NCBI RefSeq assembly: GCF_039062465.1
Contig: NZ_JBCLNF010000001.1
Location: 372,001 to 436,000, forward strand
Source: Parolsenella sp958406235
GTDB lineage: Bacteria > Actinomycetota > Coriobacteriia > Coriobacteriales > Atopobiaceae
DNA length: 64,000 bases
Direction of reading: 5' to 3'
Below, one piece after another: positions 1 through 7,770 of this stretch. Position 1 is the stretch's first letter. Every line of letters begins with the position of its first letter. A program made the translations under genes and the position numbers. The notes beneath the pieces were generated by a model that made no database searches, had not been told where the DNA came from, and saw only the letters and a program-made list of their open reading frames with translations.

Positions 1-510
1 GTTTGTGCCGTGGCCCTACCGGACGATCCAAAGGTCTGGGGTATTAATGACTCCAAGCAGCTGACCCCTGCGAAACGGCGCGAGCTTTCGGGCAAGATTC
101 GTTCGGTTGCCCAGGCGATTGGCATATGTCATATCTCGCCTGCCCATATCGACGAGGTCGGGATGGCAAAAGCCATCAGGGAGGCCATGCTTGGTGCCAT
201 TGAAGACACCGGGATCGAACCTGATGCGGTTTTGATTGATGGCAACCCGCTTCATATTCACCCAAAGGAGAAGACCTTGGTGAAGGGTGATGCTCGCGTG
301 GCTTGTATCGCGGCCGCGAGCATCGTCGCTAAGGTGACTCGTGATGATTTAATGGTCGAGCTGGACTCCCAGTATCCCGGATATCATCTGGCGGAGTCCA
401 AGGGATATGCATCGTCCGAGCATATTGCCGCAATTCGGGAGCATGGGCTCACGCCCATTCATCGTGCCAGCTTCTGCCAAAATTTCTTGGAGACGGCTCG
501 ACTCTTCTAG
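1..510 (+). CDS. rnhB: Ribonuclease HII, 5' end cut by the window
   Basis: RNase HII cuts the RNA strand of RNA-DNA hybrids and starts removal of misincorporated ribonucleotides. The frame is open from base 1 (reading VCAVALPDDPKVWGINDSKQ), so the N-terminus with the first catalytic residues lies upstream and the GTG at 10 is internal. The visible part has the NDSKQL segment, the LIDGNPL strand, GDARVACIAAASIVAKVTRD and the YPGYHLAESKGYAS block, all typical of the family. The C-terminal end (HRASFCQNF) is complete. It is followed by a 96-bp gap with a strong hairpin before yraN. Confidence 0.95.
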   Translation, partial: VCAVALPDDPKVWGINDSKQLTPAKRRELSGKIRSVAQAIGICHISPAHIDEVGMAKAIREAMLGAIEDTGIEPDAVLIDGNPLHIHPKEKTLVKGDARVACIAAASIVAKVTRDDLMVELDSQYPGYHLAESKGYASSEHIAAIREHGLTPIHRASFCQNFLETARLF

Positions 511-569
511 CTGCGCTGTCAGGTTCCCGTCTGACTCGGTACCCATTTTTGTTTGGTCCATCCGCCATC

Positions 570-600
570 CTCCCTTCCAAGCCGTTTTCTTGGAAGGGAG
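570..600 (+). promoter_or_regulatory. Perfect hairpin burying the yraN ribosome-binding site
   Basis: CTCCCTTCCAAG (570-581) is the exact complement of CTTGGAAGGGAG (589-600), with a 7-nt loop. The 3' arm contains the only Shine-Dalgarno-like sequence of yraN (GGAAGGGAG), six bases before its ATG at 607. In RNA this 12-bp stem would hide the ribosome-binding site. No T-run follows, so an ordinary intrinsic terminator is less likely. A regulatory role is inferred. Confidence 0.6.
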
Positions 601-606
601 ATACCC

Positions 607-1005
607 ATGGGTCTAACGGAACTTGCATACAACGAGCTCAAGCAAAACGAAGTCGGACGTTTGGGGGAGTATCTATGTGCCAGTTGGCTAGGAGCTCACG
701 GGATGGATGTCCTCGAGCGTAACTGGCGCTGTTCCGCTGGCGAGGCGGATATTATCGCCGACGATAGCGGCGAGCGCGTCTTTGTTGAGGTGAAAACGAG
801 GTTATCTTGCGGTGGTCCAGATCTCATCCCAGAGCAGGCGGTGGATTCTGCCAAGCTTGCTCGGTATCGTCGCATGGTCGATATCTATCTTGGGCAAAAT
901 CCGGAGGTCGATCACGTTCGAATTGACGTGGCTGGCGTAACCCTGACAGGTCCGGACTCTGCGCACATGCATTACCTTAAGTCCATTCTTCTGGACGATT
1001 TCTGA
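607..1005 (+). CDS. yraN: YraN/UPF0102 family endonuclease-like protein
   Basis: A small protein (132 aa) of the UPF0102 family, which has a restriction-endonuclease-like fold and commonly lies between rnhB and comM. The visible motif is GEADIIADDSGERVFVEVKTR, the D-x-n-E-x-K pattern of PD-(D/E)XK nucleases. The start at 607 is preferred to the upstream start at 553 because family homology begins with NEVGRLGEYLCASWL and a strong SD lies six bases before 607. The stop overlaps the comM start (TGATG), so translation is probably coupled. The biological role of the family is poorly defined. Confidence 0.88.
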   Translation: MGLTELAYNELKQNEVGRLGEYLCASWLGAHGMDVLERNWRCSAGEADIIADDSGERVFVEVKTRLSCGGPDLIPEQAVDSAKLARYRRMVDIYLGQNPEVDHVRIDVAGVTLTGPDSAHMHYLKSILLDDF

Positions 1006-2516
1006 TGTCGAGCTACGCCGTCAGGGGCGCGACACTTAAGGGACTCGAAGCCATTCCCGTAACGGTTGAGGTCGATCTTGCCGGAGGCATTCCCGGTATG
1101 ACGATTGTCGGCATGCCGGATTCTGCTGTTCTTGAAGCGAGGCATCGCATACGTTGCGCGTTTCGCGAAAGCAATTTCGAGATGCCACGCCTTCACATCA
1201 CGGTGAACCTTGCGCCGAGCGACCTGCGTAAGAGCGGAACGGGCCTTGACCTCGCGATAGCCGTGGCCACACTCGGTGCCAGTGGACAGATGCCGAAGGC
1301 GGATCTTGATTCCTGTCTCTTCGTCGGAGAGCTTGGCCTATCCGGAGACGTAAGCTCGGTCCGTGGCGGCATCGCCTACGCTCTTCTCGCGAGAGAGCTT
1401 GGATTGACTCTTGTTGGCGCCCCGGCCCTTGTGAAGGATTGCGCTAGCGTTGGGGGCATTGCTCCTAAGGAAATATCGGCTTTGTCGCAGGTTCGTCTCG
1501 GTGTGTCTCGACTCATTGATTCGGCACCTGTTAATTTGCCAGGGACTCGAGCTAGACACTCTCTTGACTATTCGGACGTCGTGGACCAAGAGGCTGCGAA
1601 ACGCGCCCTAGTAATTGCCGCGGCGGGAGGTCACGGCATGCTCATGATGGGCCCTCCCGGGTCTGGAAAGACGATGCTCGCTCGTCGCATGCCTTCGATT
1701 CTTCCTGAGCTTGACGAGGCGGAACGCCTTGAGGCTCTACTCGTGCATTCCGTCTGCGGTGAGTCAATTGAAGATGTTTCTGCTGGCTATAGGCCATTTC
1801 GCTCTCCTCATCACTCGGTGTCAAGAGCAGGTCTTGTTGGCGGAGGCAATCCAGTTAGACCGGGCGAGGCCTCGCTCGCACATCGCGGAGTCCTCTTTTT
1901 GGACGAGCTTCCCGAGTTTTCTCCGTCGGTCCTTCAGGCGCTTAGGCAGCCCATGGAGGATAGGGAGGTTAGGCTCGTCCGTGCGGAGGGGTCATATAGC
2001 TTTCCCTGCGCGTTTCAGCTCATAGCGGCTTCAAACCCCTGTCCTTGTGGTCACGCTGGCGATAGGGGTAGGGCATGTACATGCACTCCACAAGAAATAG
2101 CGCGCTATCAGGGAAGAATCGGTGGTGCGCTCATGGATCGCATCGATGTCTTCGTTGACGTGCAGAGACCGGCTGCCGCTCGAGTCATCAAGGGTTCCGA
2201 GGGATTGGGGTCAAATGAAATGCTGGAGCAAGTTGTGGGGGCTCGAGACTTCTCAAGCTGGAGAAGGGCGAAAAGAGACGGAGCTACTGTTGATATAGAT
2301 GTCGCCTCCTGCGCCTTGGACGCGAGCGCCGCCTCGCTTCTCGAAACGATGTCGGAGCGACTTGCTCTTGGAGGGAGAGCCATAACAAGAACCGCGCGGG
2401 TTGCTCGAACGATTGCGGATCTCTCGCAATCAGAGTGCGTGACGTCAGTTCACGTTGCCGAGGCATGCGCTTTTAGGTGCCGCTTCGAAACGGGAGGCCA
2501 TCATGCCGGTCGTTGA
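1005..2516 (+). CDS. comM: ComM/YifB family Mg-chelatase-like AAA+ ATPase
   Basis: 503 aa, the usual length for the family. The N-terminal ChlI-like domain with a Lon-like S5 fold is followed by an AAA+ core: Walker A GPPGSGKTMLA near residue 210, Walker B VLFLDELPEF near 300 and the ASNPCPCGHAGD zinc-like segment. A C-terminal Mg_chelatase_C domain follows. In transformable bacteria ComM is a helicase that extends branch migration during integration of incoming DNA. It is coupled to yraN by a 1-bp overlap and overlaps dprA, making a yraN-comM-dprA transformation/recombination group. Confidence 0.95.
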   Translation: MSSYAVRGATLKGLEAIPVTVEVDLAGGIPGMTIVGMPDSAVLEARHRIRCAFRESNFEMPRLHITVNLAPSDLRKSGTGLDLAIAVATLGASGQMPKADLDSCLFVGELGLSGDVSSVRGGIAYALLARELGLTLVGAPALVKDCASVGGIAPKEISALSQVRLGVSRLIDSAPVNLPGTRARHSLDYSDVVDQEAAKRALVIAAAGGHGMLMMGPPGSGKTMLARRMPSILPELDEAERLEALLVHSVCGESIEDVSAGYRPFRSPHHSVSRAGLVGGGNPVRPGEASLAHRGVLFLDELPEFSPSVLQALRQPMEDREVRLVRAEGSYSFPCAFQLIAASNPCPCGHAGDRGRACTCTPQEIARYQGRIGGALMDRIDVFVDVQRPAAARVIKGSEGLGSNEMLEQVVGARDFSSWRRAKRDGATVDIDVASCALDASAASLLETMSERLALGGRAITRTARVARTIADLSQSECVTSVHVAEACAFRCRFETGGHHAGR

Positions 2517-3426
2517 TTACGCGGCTTGTCGTGCGGGATTCCGTTCTTGGGAGTTGTCGCCGGATGACAGCTCCTACCCTGCGAGTCTTCTGGACCTGGG
2601 CAAGGATGCGCCCACACTCAGAGGCTATGGGGATCCCGATGTCCTGCTTGGAGACTGCCTATCTGTAATCGGAGCAAGAAAAGCGACTCCCTATGGAGAA
2701 ACTTGCGCCAAGATGGCTGCGCGCGTGGCGGCGGAATCTGGCATCACTGTGGTGTCGGGGGGAGCTATCGGCTGTGATTGCATTGCCGGTACAGCAGCGG
2801 TCGAGGCGGGCGGCAAAACCGTTGTCATACCAGGATGCGGTGCGGATGTCGTCTATCCAAGGTCTAGCGAAAAGCTATTTTGCCGTGCCCTTGAGACGGG
2901 AGGCTGCGTGGTGTCGGTCGAGCATTGGGGTTGCCCTCCAACGAGATGGACGTTTCTCAAGCGAAATCGCGCCATAGCGGCACTTTCGCGGTCTCTTATC
3001 GTCTGCGAGGCTGGCAGGCCTTCCGGTACTTTTGGCACTGCGACACAGGCGGCAGATCTCGGTCGTCGTGTATACGCCATTCCGGGCTCGATATTCTCAG
3101 CAAACTCATCCGGAACCAATTGGCTGATAGAGTCCGGTGCCGCTATCGTCGTGGATGAGGAATCTCTCGAGGCCCTAATTGCCCTCGACTATGGACGACT
3201 AAGAATGAGCGGGGAGCCAAAGCCCAAGGAGAGGGGAGCGCTCCTCGACGCACTCGTGGCCAATCCCATGCTTCCGGATGAGATCTCACGCTTGATTGAC
3301 CTCGATTTGCCCTCAACGCTTGCGCTTCTTGCCGAACGCGAAGCCATGGGTCTTGTCACGAGATTGATGGATGGCAGATTCGCGCCAACGGAAGACTCGT
3401 ATCTAGGGCAAAATGTCAGACACTGA
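2503..3426 (+). CDS. dprA: DNA-processing protein DprA (Smf)
   Basis: DprA loads RecA onto imported single-stranded DNA. The Rossmann-like core is visible: GARKATPYGETCAKMAARVA, SGGAIGCDCIAG and VVIPGCGADVVYP, then KRNRAIAALSRSLIVCEAG and the SGTFGTATQAADLGRRVYAIPG block. A C-terminal winged-helix-like part (PNPMLPDEISRLIDLDL-like) follows. The ATG at 2503 is preferred over 2455 because GGGAGG lies at 2491-2496; the gene then overlaps the end of comM by 14 bp. In many genomes topA follows dprA; here trmFO follows directly. Confidence 0.95.
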   Translation: MPVVDYAACRAGFRSWELSPDDSSYPASLLDLGKDAPTLRGYGDPDVLLGDCLSVIGARKATPYGETCAKMAARVAAESGITVVSGGAIGCDCIAGTAAVEAGGKTVVIPGCGADVVYPRSSEKLFCRALETGGCVVSVEHWGCPPTRWTFLKRNRAIAALSRSLIVCEAGRPSGTFGTATQAADLGRRVYAIPGSIFSANSSGTNWLIESGAAIVVDEESLEALIALDYGRLRMSGEPKPKERGALLDALVANPMLPDEISRLIDLDLPSTLALLAEREAMGLVTRLMDGRFAPTEDSYLGQNVRH

Positions 3427-3456
3427 TGTTCCGGCTACGCCCGGGTAAGGAGAGAC

Positions 3457-4782
3457 ATGAGCGAGTTTGAGACGGTAACGGTTGTTGGTGCTGGCCTTGC
3501 GGGCTGCGAGTGTGCCTTGCAGCTTGCCAAAAGGGGCGTGAGGGTTCGCCTTTGCGAGCAGAGGCCCCTTTCTACGACGGCTGCCCATCACACTGATGGT
3601 ATGGCTGAGCTCGTTTGCTCAAACTCGCTCAAGGCGACCCGCGTGGACTCGGCTGCCGGGCTCCTCAAGGCGGAGCTTGGTGAGATGGGCTGCGAGCTTC
3701 TTGATTGCGCTCATCAGGCTGCCGTCCCTGCCGGTGGTGCCCTGGCTGTCGACAGGGATTTGTTTTCGAGGCTCGTGGGCGAACGCATTGGTTCCTCAGA
3801 CCTTATTGAGGTGGTTCGTGGCGAGGTGACTTCGATTCCGGAGGGTCCCTGCGTTATTGCCGCAGGTCCGCTCTGCTCCGATGCGCTCGCAAGTAGCGTA
3901 TCTGAGCTGGTGGGCGGCGGCTCACTTTCCTTTTTCGATGCCGCCGCTCCCATCGTTGACGCTGAGACTATAGACCGCTCTATCGTCTTCTCTCAATCGC
4001 GATACGAGGAGACAGGCGAGGGAGATTACCTTAACTGCCCCATGGACAAAGCAGAGTACGAGGCGTTCATTGACGCCCTGCTTGCTGCCGAGAGGGTGGT
4101 TGCGAGGGACTTCGAACAGCGTGACCTGTTCTGTGCTTGTCAACCCGTGGAAGAAGTCGCTCGCACGGGTGTTGATGCCGCTCGCTATGGCGCGATGAAG
4201 CCGGTCGGTCTTACTGACCCTCGGACCGGCCGTCGCCCGTGGGCCGTTGTGCAACTTCGTCCGGAAAACTCCAATCATACAGCCTATAACCTCGTCGGCT
4301 TCCAGACGAACCTCACCTGGCCAGAGCAGAAGCGCGTGTTCCGCATGATTCCGGGCCTCGAATCTGCCGAGTTCTTCCGTTACGGGGTCATGCACAGGAA
4401 TTCGTTTATTGACTCCCCGCGCGCCCTCGATAACACGTTTGCCGCTCCTGGCACAAGAGTCAGGTTTGCCGGTCAGATTTGCGGGACTGAGGGATACACG
4501 GAGGCAATTGCTTCGGGGCTTCTTGCTGCGCTAAATACGTACGCGGATCTCAAGGGAGCCGAAAATGTTGAGCTTCCGCGAACGGGTGCCTTCGGATCTC
4601 TGGTGGCATACGCCACCGATCCCTTAACCTCTCCCTATCAGCCCATGCACGTCAATTTTGGAATAGTGCCGCCAATTGAGGGCCCGCGCATGAAGAAGCG
4701 GGAGCGTTACGCTCGTTATTCTGAGCGCGCCCTTTCCGATCTTCGTGCGTATCTCCTCGAAAGGCCTGATCTTTTTGCCTGA
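3457..4782 (+). CDS. trmFO: tRNA (uracil-54) methyltransferase, folate/FAD dependent
   Basis: TrmFO forms ribothymidine at position 54 of tRNA, using methylenetetrahydrofolate and FAD. 441 aa, full length. An N-terminal dinucleotide-binding motif VVGAGLAGCECALQLA and the family blocks CSNSLKATRVDSAAGLLK, YNLVGFQTNLTWPEQ and FAGQICGTEGYTEAIASGLLAA are visible. The SD AAGGAGAG precedes the ATG at 3457. xerC starts seven bases after its stop, so the two are probably cotranscribed, an arrangement shared with many Firmicutes. Confidence 0.97.
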   Translation: MSEFETVTVVGAGLAGCECALQLAKRGVRVRLCEQRPLSTTAAHHTDGMAELVCSNSLKATRVDSAAGLLKAELGEMGCELLDCAHQAAVPAGGALAVDRDLFSRLVGERIGSSDLIEVVRGEVTSIPEGPCVIAAGPLCSDALASSVSELVGGGSLSFFDAAAPIVDAETIDRSIVFSQSRYEETGEGDYLNCPMDKAEYEAFIDALLAAERVVARDFEQRDLFCACQPVEEVARTGVDAARYGAMKPVGLTDPRTGRRPWAVVQLRPENSNHTAYNLVGFQTNLTWPEQKRVFRMIPGLESAEFFRYGVMHRNSFIDSPRALDNTFAAPGTRVRFAGQICGTEGYTEAIASGLLAALNTYADLKGAENVELPRTGAFGSLVAYATDPLTSPYQPMHVNFGIVPPIEGPRMKKRERYARYSERALSDLRAYLLERPDLFA

Positions 4783-4789
4783 GCGCGCA

Positions 4790-5719
4790 ATGACAGCGGA
4801 TAGGGAGCGATCTCAAAATGAGTTCGAGTCTCGAGCGAGGGAGTTCTGCTCATACCTGCGTGAGGTGAGGAACCTTTCGCCAAACACAGTTCGGGCTTAC
4901 GAGATTGACCTTGGGGCCTATTTAGACTGGGCGCGTCGTGAAGGCATAGACCCCATGCATGTCACTCACCGCGAGGTTCGTGCCTGGATAGCCGAGCTAT
5001 CTGCCGCGGGCTATGCAACCACCACGCAGAACCGTCATCTCTCTTCGGTGCGCACGTTATATCGGTGGCTTGTAAGCCGTGGATACACGGACGAAGATGC
5101 GCCTGCAACGGTTTCGAGTCCCAAGATTGCAAAGCGGCTCCCGAAGACGATGAGGGACGGTGATGTCCTCAGGCTGCTTGAAGCCTGCGGCTCAGATGCG
5201 GCGGGGATTCGAGACAGGGCAATGATCGAGCTCCTCTATGCCACAGGAGCTCGAATCTCCGAGGCTAGTGGGCTTGACGTACACGATATCGACTTAGCTC
5301 AACGGCAAGTGCGCCTATTTGGTAAGGGGTCAAAAGAAAGGGTCGTTCCCATCTATGCGAAGAGCGCCGAGGCAGTCGAGCAGTATCTTCTGACGTCTCG
5401 CGCGGAACTTGCCGCGTCGGGTAAGGTCAGGACCAGCGCATTGTTTCTTACCAAACAAGGTAAACGAATGAGCGCTGCCGCCCTACGGAAACGATTCGAG
5501 AACCTAGTTGAGATAGCCGGTCTCGATCCAAGCTTTACGCCCCATGCGATGCGCCATACATTCGCCACTGAGCTTCTCGACGGTGGGGCCGATCTTAGAA
5601 GTGTCCAGGAGCTGCTTGGTCACGAGAGCCTGTCAACAACCCAGATCTATACCCACCTGTCAATTGAGCGGCTGAAGGAAGCGGCGCTCCAGGCCCACCC
5701 AAGGTCGGAATCTAATTAG
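4790..5719 (+). CDS. xerC: Tyrosine recombinase XerC
   Basis: 309-aa tyrosine recombinase with an N-terminal SAM-like core-binding domain (FCSYLREVRNLSPNTVRAYEIDL) and a catalytic domain containing the first Arg in LLYATGARISEA, HAMRHTFATELL with the His and second Arg, LLGHESLSTTQIYTH with the late His and nucleophilic Tyr. It resolves chromosome dimers at dif and is not linked to any mobile element here. The ATG at 4790 is chosen over 4745 because the latter would overlap trmFO by 38 bp and adds residues outside the family. It could equally be named XerD; the trmFO-xerC-rpsB context favours XerC. Confidence 0.9.
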   Translation: MTADRERSQNEFESRAREFCSYLREVRNLSPNTVRAYEIDLGAYLDWARREGIDPMHVTHREVRAWIAELSAAGYATTTQNRHLSSVRTLYRWLVSRGYTDEDAPATVSSPKIAKRLPKTMRDGDVLRLLEACGSDAAGIRDRAMIELLYATGARISEASGLDVHDIDLAQRQVRLFGKGSKERVVPIYAKSAEAVEQYLLTSRAELAASGKVRTSALFLTKQGKRMSAAALRKRFENLVEIAGLDPSFTPHAMRHTFATELLDGGADLRSVQELLGHESLSTTQIYTHLSIERLKEAALQAHPRSESN

Positions 5720-5722
5720 GCC

Positions 5723-5751
5723 TTGCGTTAATGCTTGTTCGCTGGTACACT
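5723..5751 (+). promoter_or_regulatory. Predicted promoter of rpsB-tsf
   Basis: TTGCGT at 5723-5728, a 17-bp spacer and TACACT at 5746-5751 form a good sigma-70/SigA-type promoter just after the xerC stop. Transcription would start near 5758 and give a leader of about 120 nt before rpsB. Confidence 0.6.
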
Positions 5752-5813
5752 GTCCAATCGCTGTGCAGAAGCCAGCGTCAAATCACACGCGTCGCGACCA
5801 AAAGGCCACGGTG

Positions 5814-5828
5814 CCCGTGAAACACGGG
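5814..5828 (+). promoter_or_regulatory. Hairpin in the rpsB leader
   Basis: CCCGTG (5814-5819), loop AAA and CACGGG (5823-5828) form a tight stem in the roughly 120-nt untranslated leader between the predicted promoter and rpsB. Ribosomal protein S2 represses its own mRNA in other bacteria, so this could be part of an S2 leader, but no known motif can be assigned by eye. Confidence 0.35.
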
Positions 5829-5879
5829 TGGCTAGACGGGATGACCGGCGCGGAGGCGAAACCAAAGAAAGGTAGCACC

Positions 5880-6635
5880 ATGGCAGTCAAGATTAATCTT
5901 AACACCCTGCTCGAGGCCGGTTGCCACTACGGTCACCAGACCCGTCGTTGGAACCCCAAGATGAAGCCGTACATCTTCGGTGAGCGCAACGGCATTTACA
6001 TCCTTGACCTCAAGCAGACTATCATGGATGCCGATAAGGCTTACACGTTCCTCAAGGAGACCGCTGCCAAGGGCGGCAAGGTCCTCTTCGTCGGCACCAA
6101 GAAGCAGGCTCAGGAGCCCGTCGCCACGCAGGCTGCTCGCTGCGACATGCCCTACATCAACCAGCGTTGGCTCGGCGGCGTGCTGACCAACTTCGTGACC
6201 ATGCGCTCCCGCATCGATCGTATGGAGGAGCTCGAGGCCATGGTCGAGGACGGCCGCATGGCCGCTCGTGGCAAGAAGGAGCAGAGCGTTCTCACCAAGG
6301 AGCTCGAGAAGCTTCAGCGCAACCTCGGTGGCGTTCGTGATATGAAGCAGCTTCCTGCCGCTCTCTTCGTCATCGATTCCAAGCGCGAGGAGCTCGCCAT
6401 CCGCGAGGCCAACCGTCTTCACATCCCGGTCGTCGCTCTCCTCGACACCAACTCTGACCCGGATGTCGTCGACTTCGGCATCCCCGCGAACGACGATGCC
6501 ATTCGCTCTGTCGCCCTCATGACCGAGCTCGTCGCTGACGCCATCCTTGCTGGCACCGGCAAGGAGCAGATTACCGCTGAGGAGATGGCCGCTGGTACCA
6601 CCACCCCGGCTGTCGAGGCGCCCGCTGCCGAGTAG
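5880..6635 (+). CDS. rpsB: 30S ribosomal protein S2
   Basis: S2 is a late-assembling 30S protein. 251 aa starting MAVKINLNTLLEAGCHYGHQTRRWNP, the canonical N-terminus; an upstream in-frame ATG at 5763 would add 39 residues outside the family. Family blocks YIFGERNGIYILDL, RWLGGVLTNF and NSDPDVVDFGIPANDDAIRS are present. The SD AGAAAGG lies at 5866-5872. The last 20 residues are Ala/Glu/Thr-rich. It is followed by a hairpin and then tsf, the usual rpsB-tsf operon. Confidence 0.98.
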   Translation: MAVKINLNTLLEAGCHYGHQTRRWNPKMKPYIFGERNGIYILDLKQTIMDADKAYTFLKETAAKGGKVLFVGTKKQAQEPVATQAARCDMPYINQRWLGGVLTNFVTMRSRIDRMEELEAMVEDGRMAARGKKEQSVLTKELEKLQRNLGGVRDMKQLPAALFVIDSKREELAIREANRLHIPVVALLDTNSDPDVVDFGIPANDDAIRSVALMTELVADAILAGTGKEQITAEEMAAGTTTPAVEAPAAE

Positions 6636-6669
6636 GGATATCCCTTTCGCGTAGCACCATAGGATTTGG

Positions 6670-6698
6670 GGGCGCCGTCCACTTGTTGGGCGGCGCCC
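6670..6698 (+). terminator. Hairpin between rpsB and tsf
   Basis: GGGCGCCGTCC (6670-6680) pairs with GGGCGGCGCCC (6688-6698) across a 7-nt loop: an 11-bp stem with one G-U pair. No T-run follows (GTACGTAAAG), so it looks like a partial terminator or an mRNA processing/stability hairpin setting the S2:EF-Ts ratio. Confidence 0.6.
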
Positions 6699-6750
6699 GT
6701 ACGTAAAGTCAGACATCCTGCATGTGCAGGTAGATAGAGAGAGGCTAAAC

Positions 6751-7623
6751 ATGGCTCAGATCACCGCCGCGCTCGTCAAGCAGCTCCGCGAGATGACCGA
6801 TTCCCCGATGATGGAGTGCAAGAAGGCCCTCGTCGAGGCCGATGGTGACATCGAGAAGGCCGTCGACGTTCTCCGTAAGATGGGTATGGCCAAGGCCGTC
6901 AAGAAGGCCGGCCGTGAGACCAACGAGGGCACCGTCGCTGCCTATGTCTCCGAGGACGGCAAGGTTGCCGCTCTCGTCGAGGTCACCTGCGAGACCGACT
7001 TCGTCGGTGGCAACACCAAGTTCACCGGCTTCGCCAAGAACGTCGCCGCTGTTGTCGCCAAGGTCAACCCGGCCGACGACGAGGCTCTGAAGGCCGCCGA
7101 GTTCTCCACTAACGAGACCGTCGACGCTGCTCTCACCGAGATGATTCACACCATGGGCGAGAACATGAAGATCGCTCGCTTCGCCCGTCGCGAGGTTGAG
7201 GCCGGCACCTTCGGCTCCTACGTCCACGCCAACGGCAAGCTTGCCACCATCGTCGAGTTCTCCTTCTCTAAGCCGGAGACCGCCGAGGCCGCTTCCTTCA
7301 AGACCTTCGCTCACGACGTCGCGATGCAGGTCGCCGCTGCCGGTGCCATCTCCGCTCGCCGCGAGGACGTTCCCGCCGAGATCGTCGAGCACGAGATGAG
7401 CATCTACAAGGCTCAGGCTGCCGAGTCCGGTAAGCCCGAGGCCATTCAGGTCAAGATTGCCGAGGGTCGTCTCAACAAGTTCTACGGTGAGTCCGTCCTC
7501 TCCGAGCAGGCCTTCATCAAGGATGGCGACATCACCATCCGTCAGTACGCTGAGAAGGTTGGCAAGGAGCTCGGTGACTCCATCGAGGTCGTTGCCTTCG
7601 ATCGCTTCACCTTCGGCGAGTAG
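6751..7623 (+). CDS. tsf: Elongation factor Ts
   Basis: EF-Ts recycles EF-Tu-GDP to EF-Tu-GTP. 290 aa; it begins MAQITAALVKQLREMTDSPMMECKKAL with the N-terminal UBA-like module and the essential TDxPMMxCKKAL motif that contacts EF-Tu. The dimerisation/core domain includes VAALVEVTCETDFV and FAKNVAAVVA. The ATG at 6751 with SD AGAGAGGC fits the family; an upstream in-frame start at 6724 does not. Codon use is strongly biased towards C-ending codons, as expected for a highly expressed gene. It is followed by a strong hairpin. Confidence 0.98.
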   Translation: MAQITAALVKQLREMTDSPMMECKKALVEADGDIEKAVDVLRKMGMAKAVKKAGRETNEGTVAAYVSEDGKVAALVEVTCETDFVGGNTKFTGFAKNVAAVVAKVNPADDEALKAAEFSTNETVDAALTEMIHTMGENMKIARFARREVEAGTFGSYVHANGKLATIVEFSFSKPETAEAASFKTFAHDVAMQVAAAGAISARREDVPAEIVEHEMSIYKAQAAESGKPEAIQVKIAEGRLNKFYGESVLSEQAFIKDGDITIRQYAEKVGKELGDSIEVVAFDRFTFGE

Positions 7624-7646
7624 CTTTTAGCTTAGCTTTGATTTTT

Positions 7647-7674
7647 GGGCCCGGCACCATAAGGTGTCGGGCCC
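7647..7674 (+). terminator. Terminator after tsf
   Basis: GGGCCCGGCACC (7647-7658), loop ATAA, GGTGTCGGGCCC (7663-7674): a 12-bp stem with one G-U pair. TTTTT lies on the 5' side and ATTTGC on the 3' side, so it may stop transcription from both directions. Confidence 0.75.
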
Positions 7675-7725
7675 ATTTGCATGTCTAGTGCTCCTGTAAT
7701 TGGTGGGAACCGCGTAATTACCCTC

Positions 7726-7734
7726 TGCTAGAAT
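7726..7734 (+). promoter_or_regulatory. Extended -10 promoter for pyrH
   Basis: TG-C-TAGAAT (7726-7734) is an extended -10 element; no good -35 is seen at the right distance. It lies after the tsf terminator and gives a leader of about 30 nt for pyrH-frr-uppS-cdsA-dxr-rseP-ispG. Confidence 0.45.
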
Positions 7735-7770
7735 CAATAAGAATCGACACCTTGAGGAAGGGAAGTCTCC

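Noticed and set aside
4790..5719. Mobile-element integrase
   Set aside because: The tyrosine recombinase sits in the conserved trmFO-xerC-rpsB order and has no att repeats or cargo, so it is XerC.
5832..6752. 306-aa minus strand reading frame opposite rpsB
   Set aside because: Antisense shadow of a highly biased ribosomal protein gene.
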